Below are positions 50,265 to 58,490 of a DNA stretch of 64,000 bases, one piece after another (position 1 is the stretch's first letter; each line of letters begins with the position of its first letter). Source of the DNA: Neisseria montereyensis (GTDB lineage Bacteria; Pseudomonadota; Gammaproteobacteria; Burkholderiales; Neisseriaceae); contig NZ_JANUXW010000001.1 in the NCBI RefSeq assembly GCF_024834045.1, forward strand, positions 372,001-436,000, written 5' to 3'. Below the pieces are notes generated by a model, which was not told the origin of the DNA, made no database searches, and saw nothing but the letters and a program-made list of their open reading frames with translations. A program made the position numbers and the translations under genes.

Positions 50265-50305
50265 GTTTCAGACGGCCTATACGCTAGAAAAAGGCCGTCT
50301 GAAAC
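50265..50305. terminator. rluF-like gene DUS-pair terminator
   Basis: GTTTCAGACGGCCT and AGGCCGTCTGAAAC with a 13-base loop between the rluF-like gene and xseA. Confidence 0.7.
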
Positions 50306-50367
50306 TGTGTTGGTTGTCGTGTTATTCCATATATAATCTTGTTTTTTCCAAATATAGTTAATCCGCC

Positions 50368-51723
50368 ATGTCCGAATTGTTTGCCCCTGCCGCCGTTTCC
50401 GTTTCCGAATTGAATGCTTTGGCCAGAAGTTTATTGGAAGAGAATTTATTCGGCTTATGGGTGGCGGGCGAAGTGTCGAACCTCACCCGCGCCGCCAGCG
50501 GCCATTATTATTTTTCCTTGAAAGACAACCGCGCCCAAGTGCGTTGCGCTTTATTTAAAGGAACGGCGGCAAAGTTGGCCGCACCTTTGAAAGAGGGCGA
50601 CCATATCGAGTTAACGGGCAGAATCGGCATTTATGAGGCGCGCGGCGAATTTCAGATTACGGTAAGCGATGTGCGCCTGAAAGGCTTGGGACAGCTATAC
50701 GAGGCGTATGAGAAATTAAAAGCCAAGTTGCAGGCCGAGGGTGTTTTTGCCGCCGAGCGTAAAAAAGCTTTGCCCGAACATCCGCGCCGTATCGGTATTG
50801 TCACCAGTTTGGCGGCTGCGGCATTGCGCGATGTGGTATCCACCTTAAAACGCCGTGCGCCGGATATTCCGGTGATTGTGTATCCGACGCCGGTTCAGGG
50901 AGCAGGCAGCGAACATCAGATTGCGCAGGCGATTCAGACGGCCTCAGATAGGGCGGAAACGGATGTGCTGATTGTGTGTCGCGGCGGCGGCAGTATTGAA
51001 GATTTATGGGCGTTTAACGAAGAGCCGGTGGTGCGGGCGATTGAGGCTTGCAGCATTCCGGTGGTGAGCGGGGTGGGGCATGAAACGGATTTTACCTTGG
51101 CCGACTTTGTGGCCGATGTCCGCGCGCCGACGCCGACGGGGGCGGCGGAGTTAGTCAGCCCCGACCGTATGGAATCCATCCGCAAATTGGAACACGCCCA
51201 AGGCCGTCTGAAAACGGTATTGGCGCAACGTTATTACGATGCCAGCCAAAAATTGGATTGGCTGGCCCGCCAAATCAGGCATCCGCAGCAGAAATTGGCC
51301 GAGCAGCGCAATCAGGTGGCGGCGTTGAAACAGTTATTGCATACAGGCATGTCGAACCGCTACCGCTTTCATGCACAGCAATGGGTGCGCAGCCGTCAGG
51401 CACTGGCTTATCTGAAGCCCGATATCGCCGCCGCACGCCGTGACGTTTTGCTGTTTCAGACGGCCTTAAAACAAAACCGGCAAACTTTGTTGGATAACCG
51501 CCGCCAACGTTTAGAAAAACAGGCGGTATTGCTTGAAGCGGTGTCGCCGCAACATATTTTGGAACGCGGTTTCAGCGTGGTGAAAAACAGCCGCGGGCAA
51601 GTGATACGCAATGCCCATGTGTTGAAACAGGGGCAGAAACTGCACATTACCTTTGCCGACGGGGAAGCCGATGTTCGCGTAACCAGCGAACACAAACAAC
51701 CTGATTTGTTTGATTATTCTTAG
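50368..51723 (+). CDS. xseA: Exodeoxyribonuclease VII large subunit
   Basis: A 451-residue single-strand DNA exonuclease subunit. OB-fold nucleic-acid domain (about 1-100, LWVAGEVSNLTRAASGHYYFSLKD region), then the catalytic domain with RRIGIVTS, ARGGGSIEDLWAFNDE-like CRGGGSIEDLWAFNEE and SGVGHETDFTLADFVAD, then a coiled-coil C-terminus. It needs XseB, which is not in the window. Three full DUS copies lie within the coding sequence (50933, 51201, 51455). Confidence 0.97.
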   Translation: MSELFAPAAVSVSELNALARSLLEENLFGLWVAGEVSNLTRAASGHYYFSLKDNRAQVRCALFKGTAAKLAAPLKEGDHIELTGRIGIYEARGEFQITVSDVRLKGLGQLYEAYEKLKAKLQAEGVFAAERKKALPEHPRRIGIVTSLAAAALRDVVSTLKRRAPDIPVIVYPTPVQGAGSEHQIAQAIQTASDRAETDVLIVCRGGGSIEDLWAFNEEPVVRAIEACSIPVVSGVGHETDFTLADFVADVRAPTPTGAAELVSPDRMESIRKLEHAQGRLKTVLAQRYYDASQKLDWLARQIRHPQQKLAEQRNQVAALKQLLHTGMSNRYRFHAQQWVRSRQALAYLKPDIAAARRDVLLFQTALKQNRQTLLDNRRQRLEKQAVLLEAVSPQHILERGFSVVKNSRGQVIRNAHVLKQGQKLHITFADGEADVRVTSEHKQPDLFDYS

Positions 51724-51742
51724 ATGTTTGAGAAGATAAGAA

Positions 51743-52084
51743 ATGAGTGTTCCTTTTGGATTAACCATAAGCTACGATGCCGAAAATAAAACTTTTACCA
51801 TAGTTGATTTAAGCCGTGCGGCTGTTTTGGATTTGTACGATTATCTGGAGCCATTGTTTGAGGAAACTTGGCCGTATACCCCTAATTCCGATAAAGACTA
51901 TGCAGGTCGTTTTGTCGGTTGTTTTATTGGCGGAGTAATGCCCTTTTATCACCTGCCTGCCGCCGAATACCGACAAGCCTGTCAATGGGTGGCCGAGGCG
52001 GTGGATAAGCTGGAATCCCTTAAACCCTATAAGTCCGATTTAATAGCCGCTTTGCAAGCCGACCCACGTTACAAGGCCGTCTGA
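51743..52084 (+). CDS. Hypothetical protein
   Basis: A 113-residue soluble acidic protein of unknown family, starting 19 bases after xseA and likely co-transcribed. Notable pattern: an N-terminal beta hairpin (GLTISYDAENKTFTIVDL), a central AGRFVGCFIGG and a helical C-terminus. A DUS overlaps the last codons and stop, and a strong terminator follows, supporting a real gene. Confidence 0.7.
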   Translation: MSVPFGLTISYDAENKTFTIVDLSRAAVLDLYDYLEPLFEETWPYTPNSDKDYAGRFVGCFIGGVMPFYHLPAAEYRQACQWVAEAVDKLESLKPYKSDLIAALQADPRYKAV

Positions 52085-52094
52085 AACCAAAATC

Positions 52095-52126
52095 GACAAA
52101 AACGCGCTTTTTAGCGCGTTTTTGTC
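52095..52126. terminator. Bidirectional terminator
   Basis: GACAAAAACGCGCT / AGCGCGTTTTTGTC perfect stem with short loop, between the converging hypothetical gene and waaF. Confidence 0.9.
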
Positions 52127-52173
52127 TTGGGAATCCTTATTATTTTGTCCCTTTTCTTGCCCGAGTTATATGT

Positions 52174-53208
52174 TTAATCAATGGATTGCATCGCTTCTTG
52201 AACGATATCCGGCGTGAGTTTATTTAAGCAATCGGTGTGCCCCAACGGGCATTCGCGTTTGAAGCACGGCGAGCAATCGAGATTCAGGCTGACGATTTTG
52301 GCAGTATCGCTCAACGGCGGCGTATGGTCGGCGCTGGACGAACCGTATACCGCCACCAGTTTTCGACCCAAGGCGGCCGCAAGGTGCATCAGGCCGCTGT
52401 CGTTACACACCACCGTATCGGCGCAGGATAATAAATCAACCGCTTCCGATAAACTGGTTTTGCCGCATAAATTAATACATTGGCCGTCTGAAAGGCTATT
52501 GATTTCTTCGGCAATCGGAAAATCTTTTTGCGAACCGAACAACCAAATCTGCCAACCGCGATCAGCATATCGGCGCGCGAGTTCGGCAAAATGTACCGCC
52601 GGCCAGCGTTTCGCCGGGCCGTATTCCGCGCCCGGGCAGAATGCCAATATCGGTTTGTCGGTGTGCAAGCCGTGTTGATTTAATGCCGCCTGTCGGCTGG
52701 CCGGGTCGATTTGGAAAAGGGGGTTATCGGAATGCCCGTTAAAATCGGCTTGAGTGGGATAGGCCAGCGCCGTGTAGCGGTCAACCATCAACGGCAAAGC
52801 CGCCTTATCGAGTTTGCGAATATCATTTAGCAGCAGATAGCGGGATTCGCCCACATAGCCCGTCCGCCGTTTGATACCGGTTGCCGAGGCAATCAGAGCC
52901 GATTTCAGCGAACCGGGCAACACAATCACCCAATCATAACCACGTTTCCCCAAAGCCCTGCCGGTTTGAATCCGTTTACGCAGTTCCAACGCACCATGCC
53001 CGAACGGGTTTTCAAACACCTCATGAATCTCAGGCATACGTTCAAAAACGGCCATCGACCATTTAGGGGCGAAAACATCAATGGTAGAGCCGGGATACAG
53101 TTCGTGAAGACGACGGTATAGCGGTTGCGTCATCACGCAGTCGCCAATCCAGCTGGGGGAAATAATCAGAATTTTTTTAGGCATGGTGGTTTGTAGAATT
53201 TTATTCAC
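52174..53208 (-). CDS. waaF: ADP-heptose:LPS heptosyltransferase II
   Basis: A 344-residue GT9-family enzyme at the cytoplasmic face of the inner membrane that adds the second heptose to the LOS/LPS inner core. IISPSWIGDCVMTQPLY at the start is the family hallmark, with FCPGAEYGPAKRWP for donor binding and VVCNDSGLMHLAAALG. The frame begins MNKILQTTMPKKIL; the ATG at 53184 (MPKKILIISPS) is as likely, since the family normally starts just before the first strand. Confidence 0.92.
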   Translation of the reverse strand: MNKILQTTMPKKILIISPSWIGDCVMTQPLYRRLHELYPGSTIDVFAPKWSMAVFERMPEIHEVFENPFGHGALELRKRIQTGRALGKRGYDWVIVLPGSLKSALIASATGIKRRTGYVGESRYLLLNDIRKLDKAALPLMVDRYTALAYPTQADFNGHSDNPLFQIDPASRQAALNQHGLHTDKPILAFCPGAEYGPAKRWPAVHFAELARRYADRGWQIWLFGSQKDFPIAEEINSLSDGQCINLCGKTSLSEAVDLLSCADTVVCNDSGLMHLAAALGRKLVAVYGSSSADHTPPLSDTAKIVSLNLDCSPCFKRECPLGHTDCLNKLTPDIVQEAMQSID

Positions 53209-53287
53209 GCCATTTTACCGTTAAATCGGTATATCCGTAAAAAGAATCATCGGTATGCGATAGCTTTTCAGCATGGATTGATTGCCA

Positions 53288-53311
53288 GCCGTCTGAAATC
53301 TTTCAGACGGC
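53288..53311. terminator. DUS-pair hairpin
   Basis: GCCGTCTGAAA / TTTCAGACGGC with a two-base loop, about 80 bases upstream of waaF on the far side of its start; its partner gene is unclear. Confidence 0.6.
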
Positions 53312-53355
53312 CTTGAATATTGGAAATACAAATACGGCAACCAATTATTACCATG

Positions 53356-53500
53356 TGTAGGGGCGGATTATATATCCGCCCGTTGTTTGGGATTGTGCCA
53401 TCGGCAAAATATAACCGTGATTGCGTGGGGTTGGCATATGCGGTAGAGGGTTACATTGTCGAATAGGCAGACACGGGCGGATATATAATCCGCCCCTACA
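53356..53500. mobile_element. REPIN/MITE-like element, copy A
   Basis: 145 bases with perfect terminal inverted repeats of about 27 bases beginning TGTAGGGGCGGATTATATAT. Each end is itself a near-perfect palindrome (GGGCGGAT...ATCCGCCC), so the element is two inverted hairpins around a spacer. No coding capacity; mobilisation in trans would be needed. Confidence 0.7.
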
Positions 53501-53520
53501 TTGATGATTATTGATTGAAC

Positions 53521-53547
53521 AGGCCGTCTGAAAGATTTCAGACGGCT
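53521..53547. terminator. DUS-pair hairpin
   Basis: AGGCCGTCTGAAA followed by TTTCAGACGGCTT; one arm has lost a base. Confidence 0.6.
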
Positions 53548-53670
53548 TCTTGATAAGCAGGGTTAGCAGCCCGATTATGATAAAATACAGCCAAACAAAA
53601 TTAGGCATTCTGCCTAAACCACTATGCCTTATATGAATGAAAAAGATGATATTTATGAAAGGAACACACT

Positions 53671-54084
53671 ATGAGAATGCTTCATACCATGTTGCGTGTC
53701 GGCAATCTGGATAAATCATTGGCATTTTACCAAGATGTTTTGGGCATGAAACTGCTCAGAAAAAAAGATTATCCCGATGGCAAGTTTACTTTGGCTTTTG
53801 TCGGCTACGGTGAAGAATCCGATACGACCGTACTTGAGCTGACGCATAACTGGGATACCGATGGCTATGATTTGGGCAATGCATTCGGCCATATCGCCAT
53901 TGAAGTAGACGATGCTTATGCCGCTTGCGAAAAAGTGAAACAAAAAGGTGGTAAGGTTACCCGCGAAGCCGGGCCGATGATGCATGGCACAACCGTGATT
54001 GCTTTTGTTGAAGATCCGGACGGCTACAAAATCGAATTTATTCAAAAAGGTAGTGGCAGCGATTCGGTTCATTATCAATCTTAA
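53671..54084 (+). CDS. gloA: Lactoylglutathione lyase (glyoxalase I)
   Basis: A 137-residue metalloenzyme converting the methylglyoxal-glutathione adduct to S-lactoylglutathione. The metal ligands His5, Glu56, His74 and Glu122 fall exactly where they do in the E. coli nickel enzyme. [24 protein letters not shown] is the family start (positions 7-30). Good ribosome site AAAGGAACAC. Confidence 0.96.
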   Translation: MRMLHTMLRVGNLDKSLAFYQDVLGMKLLRKKDYPDGKFTLAFVGYGEESDTTVLELTHNWDTDGYDLGNAFGHIAIEVDDAYAACEKVKQKGGKVTREAGPMMHGTTVIAFVEDPDGYKIEFIQKGSGSDSVHYQS

Positions 54085-54108
54085 ATTATTTGTCGTGGTT
54101 TATATAAA

Positions 54109-54140
54109 TAGGCCGTCTGAAAGGTTTTTCAGACGGCCTA
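54109..54140 (+). terminator. gloA: gloA DUS-pair terminator
   Basis: TAGGCCGTCTGAAA and complement, 25 bases after the gloA stop. Confidence 0.8.
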
Positions 54141-54152
54141 TTAAGGCCATAA

Positions 54153-54220
54153 GTAGGGGCGGATTAAATATCCGCCCGTTGTTTCGGCATCGGCCCGGGC
54201 GGATATGCAATCCGCCCTTA
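54153..54220. mobile_element. REPIN-like element, copy B (short form)
   Basis: Same end sequences as copy A (GTAGGGGCGGATTAAATATC and CGGGCGGATATGCAATCCGC) but only 68 bases long, with the spacer deleted to about 20 bases. Confidence 0.65.
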
Positions 54221-54257
54221 TATCGTTAATAGTCAATAAGGTTTTTAGAAGGTATTC

Positions 54258-54890
54258 ATGAAAAAGCGTGGTTTGATTATTTTATGTGTTTTAGCGGGAA
54301 TGTCTTTTTTAGCCAAGGCGGAGGATTGGGCTGAGTGGTTGTCAAAAGGTCGGCAAATAGCCGAATCTGTCGGCATTTTTCAAGAAAAGTCGCAAAATAT
54401 TCAACAATATTCGGGCAAGGTGGTAAAGGTATCCGATGGTGATACGGTTTGGGTTGTCGATTCAGACGGCCTCAGGCACAAGATTCGGTTGGCCTATATT
54501 GATGCTCCGGAGTCTCAGCAGGCGCACGGCAAGGCGGCGCGGGATGCATTAAATGCTTTGGCTTATGGAAAAACGGTTGAGGTTTGGGTGTTTGATCGCG
54601 ACCGTTATAAACGGGAAGTGGCCCAAATACGTTTAAACGACCGTGATTTGAATCTCGCACAAATAGAGCAAGGGCATGCTTGGCATTATGTATCGATTGC
54701 CAAACGCCAACAGAGTGAAACGGGTTATGCGCTTTATGCCGCAGCCGAAATGAATGCGCGCTATCATAAAAAAGGATTATGGCGGCAACGAAATCCGCAA
54801 GCACCGTGGGATTTTCGCCGTCGGGAACGGGAAAAGCAGGAATCGGCAGGGAATAAATCAGGGCGTGAAAATAATAAGAAAAACCGTTAG
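54258..54890 (+). CDS. Secreted thermonuclease (SNase family)
   Basis: A 210-residue nuclease with a signal peptide (about 1-21, ending AKA). The SNase fold spans about 52-180: KVSDGDTVWVV, then IRLAYIDAPES with Arg77 and Glu85, and Arg119 after DRDRYK, the catalytic set of staphylococcal nuclease. The C-terminal 30 residues are very basic. Exported neisserial thermonuclease is known to degrade neutrophil DNA traps, a likely role here. The codons near 54462 contain a DUS encoding SDGL. REPIN copy B lies just upstream. Confidence 0.9.
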   Translation: MKKRGLIILCVLAGMSFLAKAEDWAEWLSKGRQIAESVGIFQEKSQNIQQYSGKVVKVSDGDTVWVVDSDGLRHKIRLAYIDAPESQQAHGKAARDALNALAYGKTVEVWVFDRDRYKREVAQIRLNDRDLNLAQIEQGHAWHYVSIAKRQQSETGYALYAAAEMNARYHKKGLWRQRNPQAPWDFRRREREKQESAGNKSGRENNKKNR

Positions 54891-54911
54891 CAGCTTATTG
54901 ACCACTTTATC

Positions 54912-54955
54912 AATATATTCATTGCACTCATGAGGCGTAGTGCAATGAATATATT
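54912..54955. terminator. Bidirectional terminator
   Basis: AATATATTCATTGCACT and its exact complement with a ten-base loop, followed by TTTTAT. It lies between the converging nuclease and lipoprotein genes. Confidence 0.85.
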
Positions 54956-54992
54956 TTTATCAATTGATTATATTTAATATTTCAACAACTGA

Positions 54993-56027
54993 TTAACCTG
55001 CACAACGAAAGCCGATATGACGATGCCCACGATATGGCAGATTAGAAAAGCCGTTGCGGTGGGTGGCGGTTAATGTGTCGGCATTGGCATCATACATATA
55101 ATCGCCGCCACGGGTAACACGGTCGTCAAGGCTGTCGGCGGATTCGCGTCCGTCGTCGGCATTGTAGGGGTAGGGGCGCAATAATGAGGATGTCCATTCC
55201 GCTTCGGAGCCGCTCATATCCAATGCGCCGAACGGCGATGCGCCTGCCGGACGGCTGCCTACTTCGCTGGTAAAGCCGGTACGCCCGGATACGAATACGC
55301 GGCTGCTGTTCGGCGTGCTATTGCCCCAAGGATATAAACGGGCATCTTGGCCGCGTGCGGCGGCTTCCCATTCCACTTCGCTCGGTAAGTGGCCGCCGCG
55401 CCATTCGCAATAGGCGCGTGCCCCCGCCCATGTCGATTCGGTAACGGGATGGTTGGCATAGCCTTCGTTTACAACAAATTTACCGTTTTGATAGCCGATG
55501 CGGGCTTGCGGATCATCTAAGGCAATAATGGGATAAAGGCCGCTGCTGCGTGTTTCTTCCATGATCAGGCGGACGCTTTCCGGCGGTAAGTCGTCGCGGG
55601 TGGCATATCCGCCTTCAAAGTTTTTGTTAACGGCAATATTCATGGCGTTGAGATATTCGGCAAAAGCGGCATTGGTTACTTCGGTACGGTCGATTTTAAA
55701 AGCCGGTAGGGTAACCTGATGCGCCGGTTTTTCGATAGCGGGGCCGTTATTGCGGCCGATGGTGTAAGTACCGGCGGGAATGCTCACCATATTTTGTACG
55801 GCTTGTGCCGATTGCGGAGCAGTTTGCGGGCTGAACGGTGTGGTGTCGGGCTTGGCAAATGTGGGCGGATGGTCGCTAGATGTTCGGTTTTGTCCGGCCG
55901 AGCTGGCATTGGCGTTTACGGGTGTCATGGCGGAATTGGTGGCTTCGGAGCAGGCAGATAAACTAATGATGCTGATGGCAAGTATGGTTAGTGCGGTTGT
56001 ATGGGATATAAAAGGGGTGCGTTTCAT
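54993..56027 (-). CDS. FGE-sulfatase (SUMF1)-domain lipoprotein
   Basis: A 344-residue predicted lipoprotein: lipobox LSAC with Cys26, then a Ser/Thr/Pro-rich linker to about residue 80, then a formylglycine-generating-enzyme-like domain. Signatures are MVSIPAGTYTIGRN, KIDRTEVTNAAFAEYLN, HPVTESTWAGARAYCEWRGGHLPSEVEWEAAARG (positions about 192-226) and the end GHRHIGFRCAG. The active-site cysteine pair of true FGE is not evident, so it is probably a binding or scaffold variant rather than a sulfatase activator. No sulfatase gene is nearby. Confidence 0.82.
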   Translation of the reverse strand: MKRTPFISHTTALTILAISIISLSACSEATNSAMTPVNANASSAGQNRTSSDHPPTFAKPDTTPFSPQTAPQSAQAVQNMVSIPAGTYTIGRNNGPAIEKPAHQVTLPAFKIDRTEVTNAAFAEYLNAMNIAVNKNFEGGYATRDDLPPESVRLIMEETRSSGLYPIIALDDPQARIGYQNGKFVVNEGYANHPVTESTWAGARAYCEWRGGHLPSEVEWEAAARGQDARLYPWGNSTPNSSRVFVSGRTGFTSEVGSRPAGASPFGALDMSGSEAEWTSSLLRPYPYNADDGRESADSLDDRVTRGGDYMYDANADTLTATHRNGFSNLPYRGHRHIGFRCAG

Positions 56028-56179
56028 ACGGCCTCCTAAAGTCGTTGCTTAAAATACGGTAAGGTGTTTTATGTTTCCCGCTTTATATGGGTGATTAATC
56101 AAATGGGTGGGTTTAATCATATAAAAATGATTTAGGGCTGTCTATACGGTAAAAGTAAAGCCGGTAGTTTAAGGTTGTT

Positions 56180-56322
56180 TGTAGGGGCGGATTAAATATC
56201 CGCCCGTTGTTGGAATTGTGCTATGGGTAAAATATAACCGCGATTGCGTGGCTTTGGCATATGCGGTAGAGGGTTGCATTGTCGATCGGCAGGAGCGGGC
56301 GGATATATAATCCGCCCCTACA
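56180..56322. mobile_element. REPIN-like element, copy C
   Basis: 143 bases, ends TGTAGGGGCGGATTAAATAT and CGGGCGGATATATAATCC...CCTACA, spacer closely similar to copy A (shares TATGCGGTAGAGGGTT). Confidence 0.7.
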
Positions 56323-56340
56323 GGCCGTCTGAAAACAAGC

Positions 56341-56412
56341 GTAGGTCGGATGCTGGTATCCGACAAAACGGTTGGCATGGTGTTAATGTCGGATTTGAGA
56401 ATCCGACCTGCA
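56341..56412. repeat. Second inverted-repeat family, copy 1
   Basis: About 72 bases: GTAGGTCGGATGCTGGTATC at one end and TCGGATTTGAGAATCCGACC at the other. Each end can form its own hairpin (TCGGAT...ATCCGA) and the ends are mutually inverted, the same architecture as the first family with a different sequence. Confidence 0.65.
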
Positions 56413-56481
56413 TGGGTTATAGATAGATAAGGCCGTCTGAAAGATAAGGTTTCAGACAGCCTTTTGTTATTAAGAAATGTT

Positions 56482-56624
56482 TGTAGGGGCGGATTGCATA
56501 TCCGCCCGTTGTTGGAATTGCGCTATGGGTAAAATATAGCCGCGATTGTCTGGTTTGGGTATGTGCGGTAGAGGGTTGCATTGTCGATGGGCAGGAGCGG
56601 GCGGATATATAATCCGCTCCTACA
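56482..56624. mobile_element. REPIN-like element, copy D
   Basis: 143 bases, duplicate of copy C with scattered substitutions (for example GATTGCATATCC for GATTAAATATCC, and one change in the right end, CCGCTCCTACA). Confidence 0.7.
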
Positions 56625-56642
56625 GGCCTTCTGAAAACAAGT

Positions 56643-56713
56643 GTAGGTCGGATACTGGTATCCGAAAAACGGTTGGCATGGTGTTAATGTCGGATTTGAG
56701 AATCCGACCTGCA
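56643..56713. repeat. Second inverted-repeat family, copy 2
   Basis: Duplicate of the element at 56341-56412 with a one-base deletion in the spacer and a few substitutions. Confidence 0.65.
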
Positions 56714-56809
56714 TGGGTTATGGATAGATGAGGCCGTCTGAAAGATAATGTTTCAGACGGCCTGTTTGCTGTGATGATTACCGGTTAAGGCAATGCTTTC
56801 TTACTTCGA

Positions 56810-58270
56810 TTAGCTGTCGCTATCTTCTTTTTTCGGCACCGGTTTTTTTGCTGCCAAACCGAGTGATTTTTGCCATTCGCCGGGTGACTTCACCAAATCC
56901 AAAGCTTTTTTCAGCTGTTCGTCTTTTTCAGGATTCGGAATACGGCGAGAAGATAAATCTTCGGGTTTTTTCTCTGTTTTTGGTGTTGGTTCGGTGGCAC
57001 GGTTATTTTCTGTCGCCACATAGTCTTTGCTGGTAATATCCTCGCCACCGAGCGGGTTGCCGATATGGCCGATTAAATCTGCTTCATGGCTTTCAAACAG
57101 GCGGTCTTTGTCTTTCACTTCCACATCGGGAACAATACCTTGCGCCTGAATCGAGCGGTCTTTCGGTGTGTAATACAGGGCGGTGGTCAGTTTAACCGCG
57201 CTGCCGCCGGATAGAGGTAATACGGTTTGTACCGAGCCTTTACCAAAGCTTCGGGTACCGACAATCACGGCACGGCGGTGGTCTTGCAGTGCGCCGGCAA
57301 CGATCTCGGAAGCAGAGGCTGAACCTGAGTTAATCAATACCGATAAAGGGATGCTTTTTAATTCGGGAGGCAAGCCGGCCAACGGGTCTTTGCCTGATGA
57401 TGAAAACATATAATCATCAGGGGTGGCTTTCAGATTCATATTTTCTTTACCGTCGCGGCCTTTGGTGCTGACAACGGTGGCATCATGCGGCAAAAATGCG
57501 GCTGAAACACCAACTGCGCCGTTAAGCAGGCCGCCGGGGTCGTCGCGCAAGTCAAGTATCAAGCCTTTTAGCGGCACGCCTTTGTTTTCTTGCACTAATT
57601 TTTTGGCTGCTTCGTTTAAAGCCGGAACGGTACGCTCTTGGAATTGGCTGATACGGATATAGCCGTAGTCGGGCTCGAGCAGGTAGTTGCGCACGCTTTG
57701 TACTTTAATAATGGCACGGGTGATTTTCACGGTAATCGGGCTGCTGGCGTCTTTTCTGGAAAGTGTCAGCACGATATCGGTGCCGGGTTTGCCGCGCATT
57801 TTTTTCACGGCTTCGTTAACGGTCATGCCGCGTGTGGAAACGCCGTCAATCTTCACGATGAAGTCGCCGCTTTGTACGCCCGCGCGTTCGGCAGGGGTAT
57901 CTTCAATCGGTGAGATTACTTTTACGAAACCGTCTTCGGCGCCGACTTCCATACCCAAGCCGCCGAATTCGCCGCTGGTGGACTCTTTCAGATCGGCATA
58001 GTCTTTTTTATTCATGAATTCGGAATGGGGATCCAAACCGGCAACCATGCCTTTCATGGCGCCTTCGATGAGGTCTTCGTCTTTTTTATCTTGATAATAA
58101 TTGGCTTTAATCTGTCCGTATACTTCCGCCATAGTGCGGATGGATTGTACGGGCAAAGCATCGTCTTGTTTCTCATTCGCAGCGTAGCTTTGTACGCTGA
58201 GGCTTAGTGCAACACCACTGATGGCACCAAGTGTGTAGAGGGTAACTTTTTTCAAAGTGGCTTTAGACAT
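56810..58270 (-). CDS. ctpA: Carboxyl-terminal processing protease (S41 family)
   Basis: A 486-residue periplasmic serine protease that trims C-terminal tails of envelope proteins. Signal/anchor sequence 1-31, PDZ domain about 97-180 (GLGMEVGAEDGFVKV), then the S41 core with LDLRDDPGGLLNGAV, catalytic Ser319 in NSGSASASE and Lys344 in RSFGKGSVQ, spaced 25 residues as in E. coli Prc. The C-terminal 90 residues are charged and low in complexity. It lies downstream of the EnvC-like gene on the same strand. Confidence 0.95.
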   Translation of the reverse strand: MSKATLKKVTLYTLGAISGVALSLSVQSYAANEKQDDALPVQSIRTMAEVYGQIKANYYQDKKDEDLIEGAMKGMVAGLDPHSEFMNKKDYADLKESTSGEFGGLGMEVGAEDGFVKVISPIEDTPAERAGVQSGDFIVKIDGVSTRGMTVNEAVKKMRGKPGTDIVLTLSRKDASSPITVKITRAIIKVQSVRNYLLEPDYGYIRISQFQERTVPALNEAAKKLVQENKGVPLKGLILDLRDDPGGLLNGAVGVSAAFLPHDATVVSTKGRDGKENMNLKATPDDYMFSSSGKDPLAGLPPELKSIPLSVLINSGSASASEIVAGALQDHRRAVIVGTRSFGKGSVQTVLPLSGGSAVKLTTALYYTPKDRSIQAQGIVPDVEVKDKDRLFESHEADLIGHIGNPLGGEDITSKDYVATENNRATEPTPKTEKKPEDLSSRRIPNPEKDEQLKKALDLVKSPGEWQKSLGLAAKKPVPKKEDSDS

Positions 58271-58490
58271 CTTGTGTTTTCTCTTTCTGCTGTGTCGTCG
58301 GGTATCCGGACGTACTTTTTAAATAATAGCGAAACTTTATGTGATTTATCGGTTTCGGGCAATATCGAAGGCGTAAAAAAATGCTAATCAGGGTATGTTT
58401 TACAACGGTTTTCGGCAATAAATGGTTGGTTGTGTAACATACTGCTTTAATATTAAATTGTGGCAATTGCCGGTATTTCAAATACTACTT

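Larger units (their letters stand above)
53209..53670. other. Repeat-bearing intergenic region before gloA
   Basis: 462 bases holding, in order, a DUS-pair hairpin (53288-53311), a 145-base REPIN-like element (53356-53500) and a second DUS-pair hairpin (53521-53547), then the gloA leader with AAAGGAACACACT. No gene; frames read through the repeats are artefacts. Confidence 0.8.
56176..56764. repeat. Tandem direct duplication of a composite repeat unit
   Basis: 56176-56463 and 56478-56764 are near-identical in order and sequence (few substitutions and one single-base gap), separated by 14 bases. Both contain REPIN element, second inverted repeat and DUS pair. Confidence 0.85.
56028..56809. 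other. Long repeat-rich intergenic region
   Basis: 782 bases with no gene. It contains a tandem duplication of about 290 bases, each unit made of a REPIN-like element, a second-type inverted repeat (GTAGGTCGGAT family) and a DUS pair. Apparent reading frames through it are repeat artefacts. Confidence 0.85.

Noticed and set aside
53356-53500. Correia repeat element
   Set aside because: The ends are TGTAGGGGCGGAT, not the TATAGTGGATTAAA-type ends of Correia elements.
53348-53608. Short frames read through GGGCGGAT repeats (also near 56169 and 56523)
   Set aside because: Their translations share YIRP/IRPY strings only because they read the same repeated DNA.
54993-56027. True sulfatase-activating formylglycine enzyme
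   Set aside because: The catalytic cysteine pair is not seen and no sulfatase is nearby; only the fold-level signature is supported.
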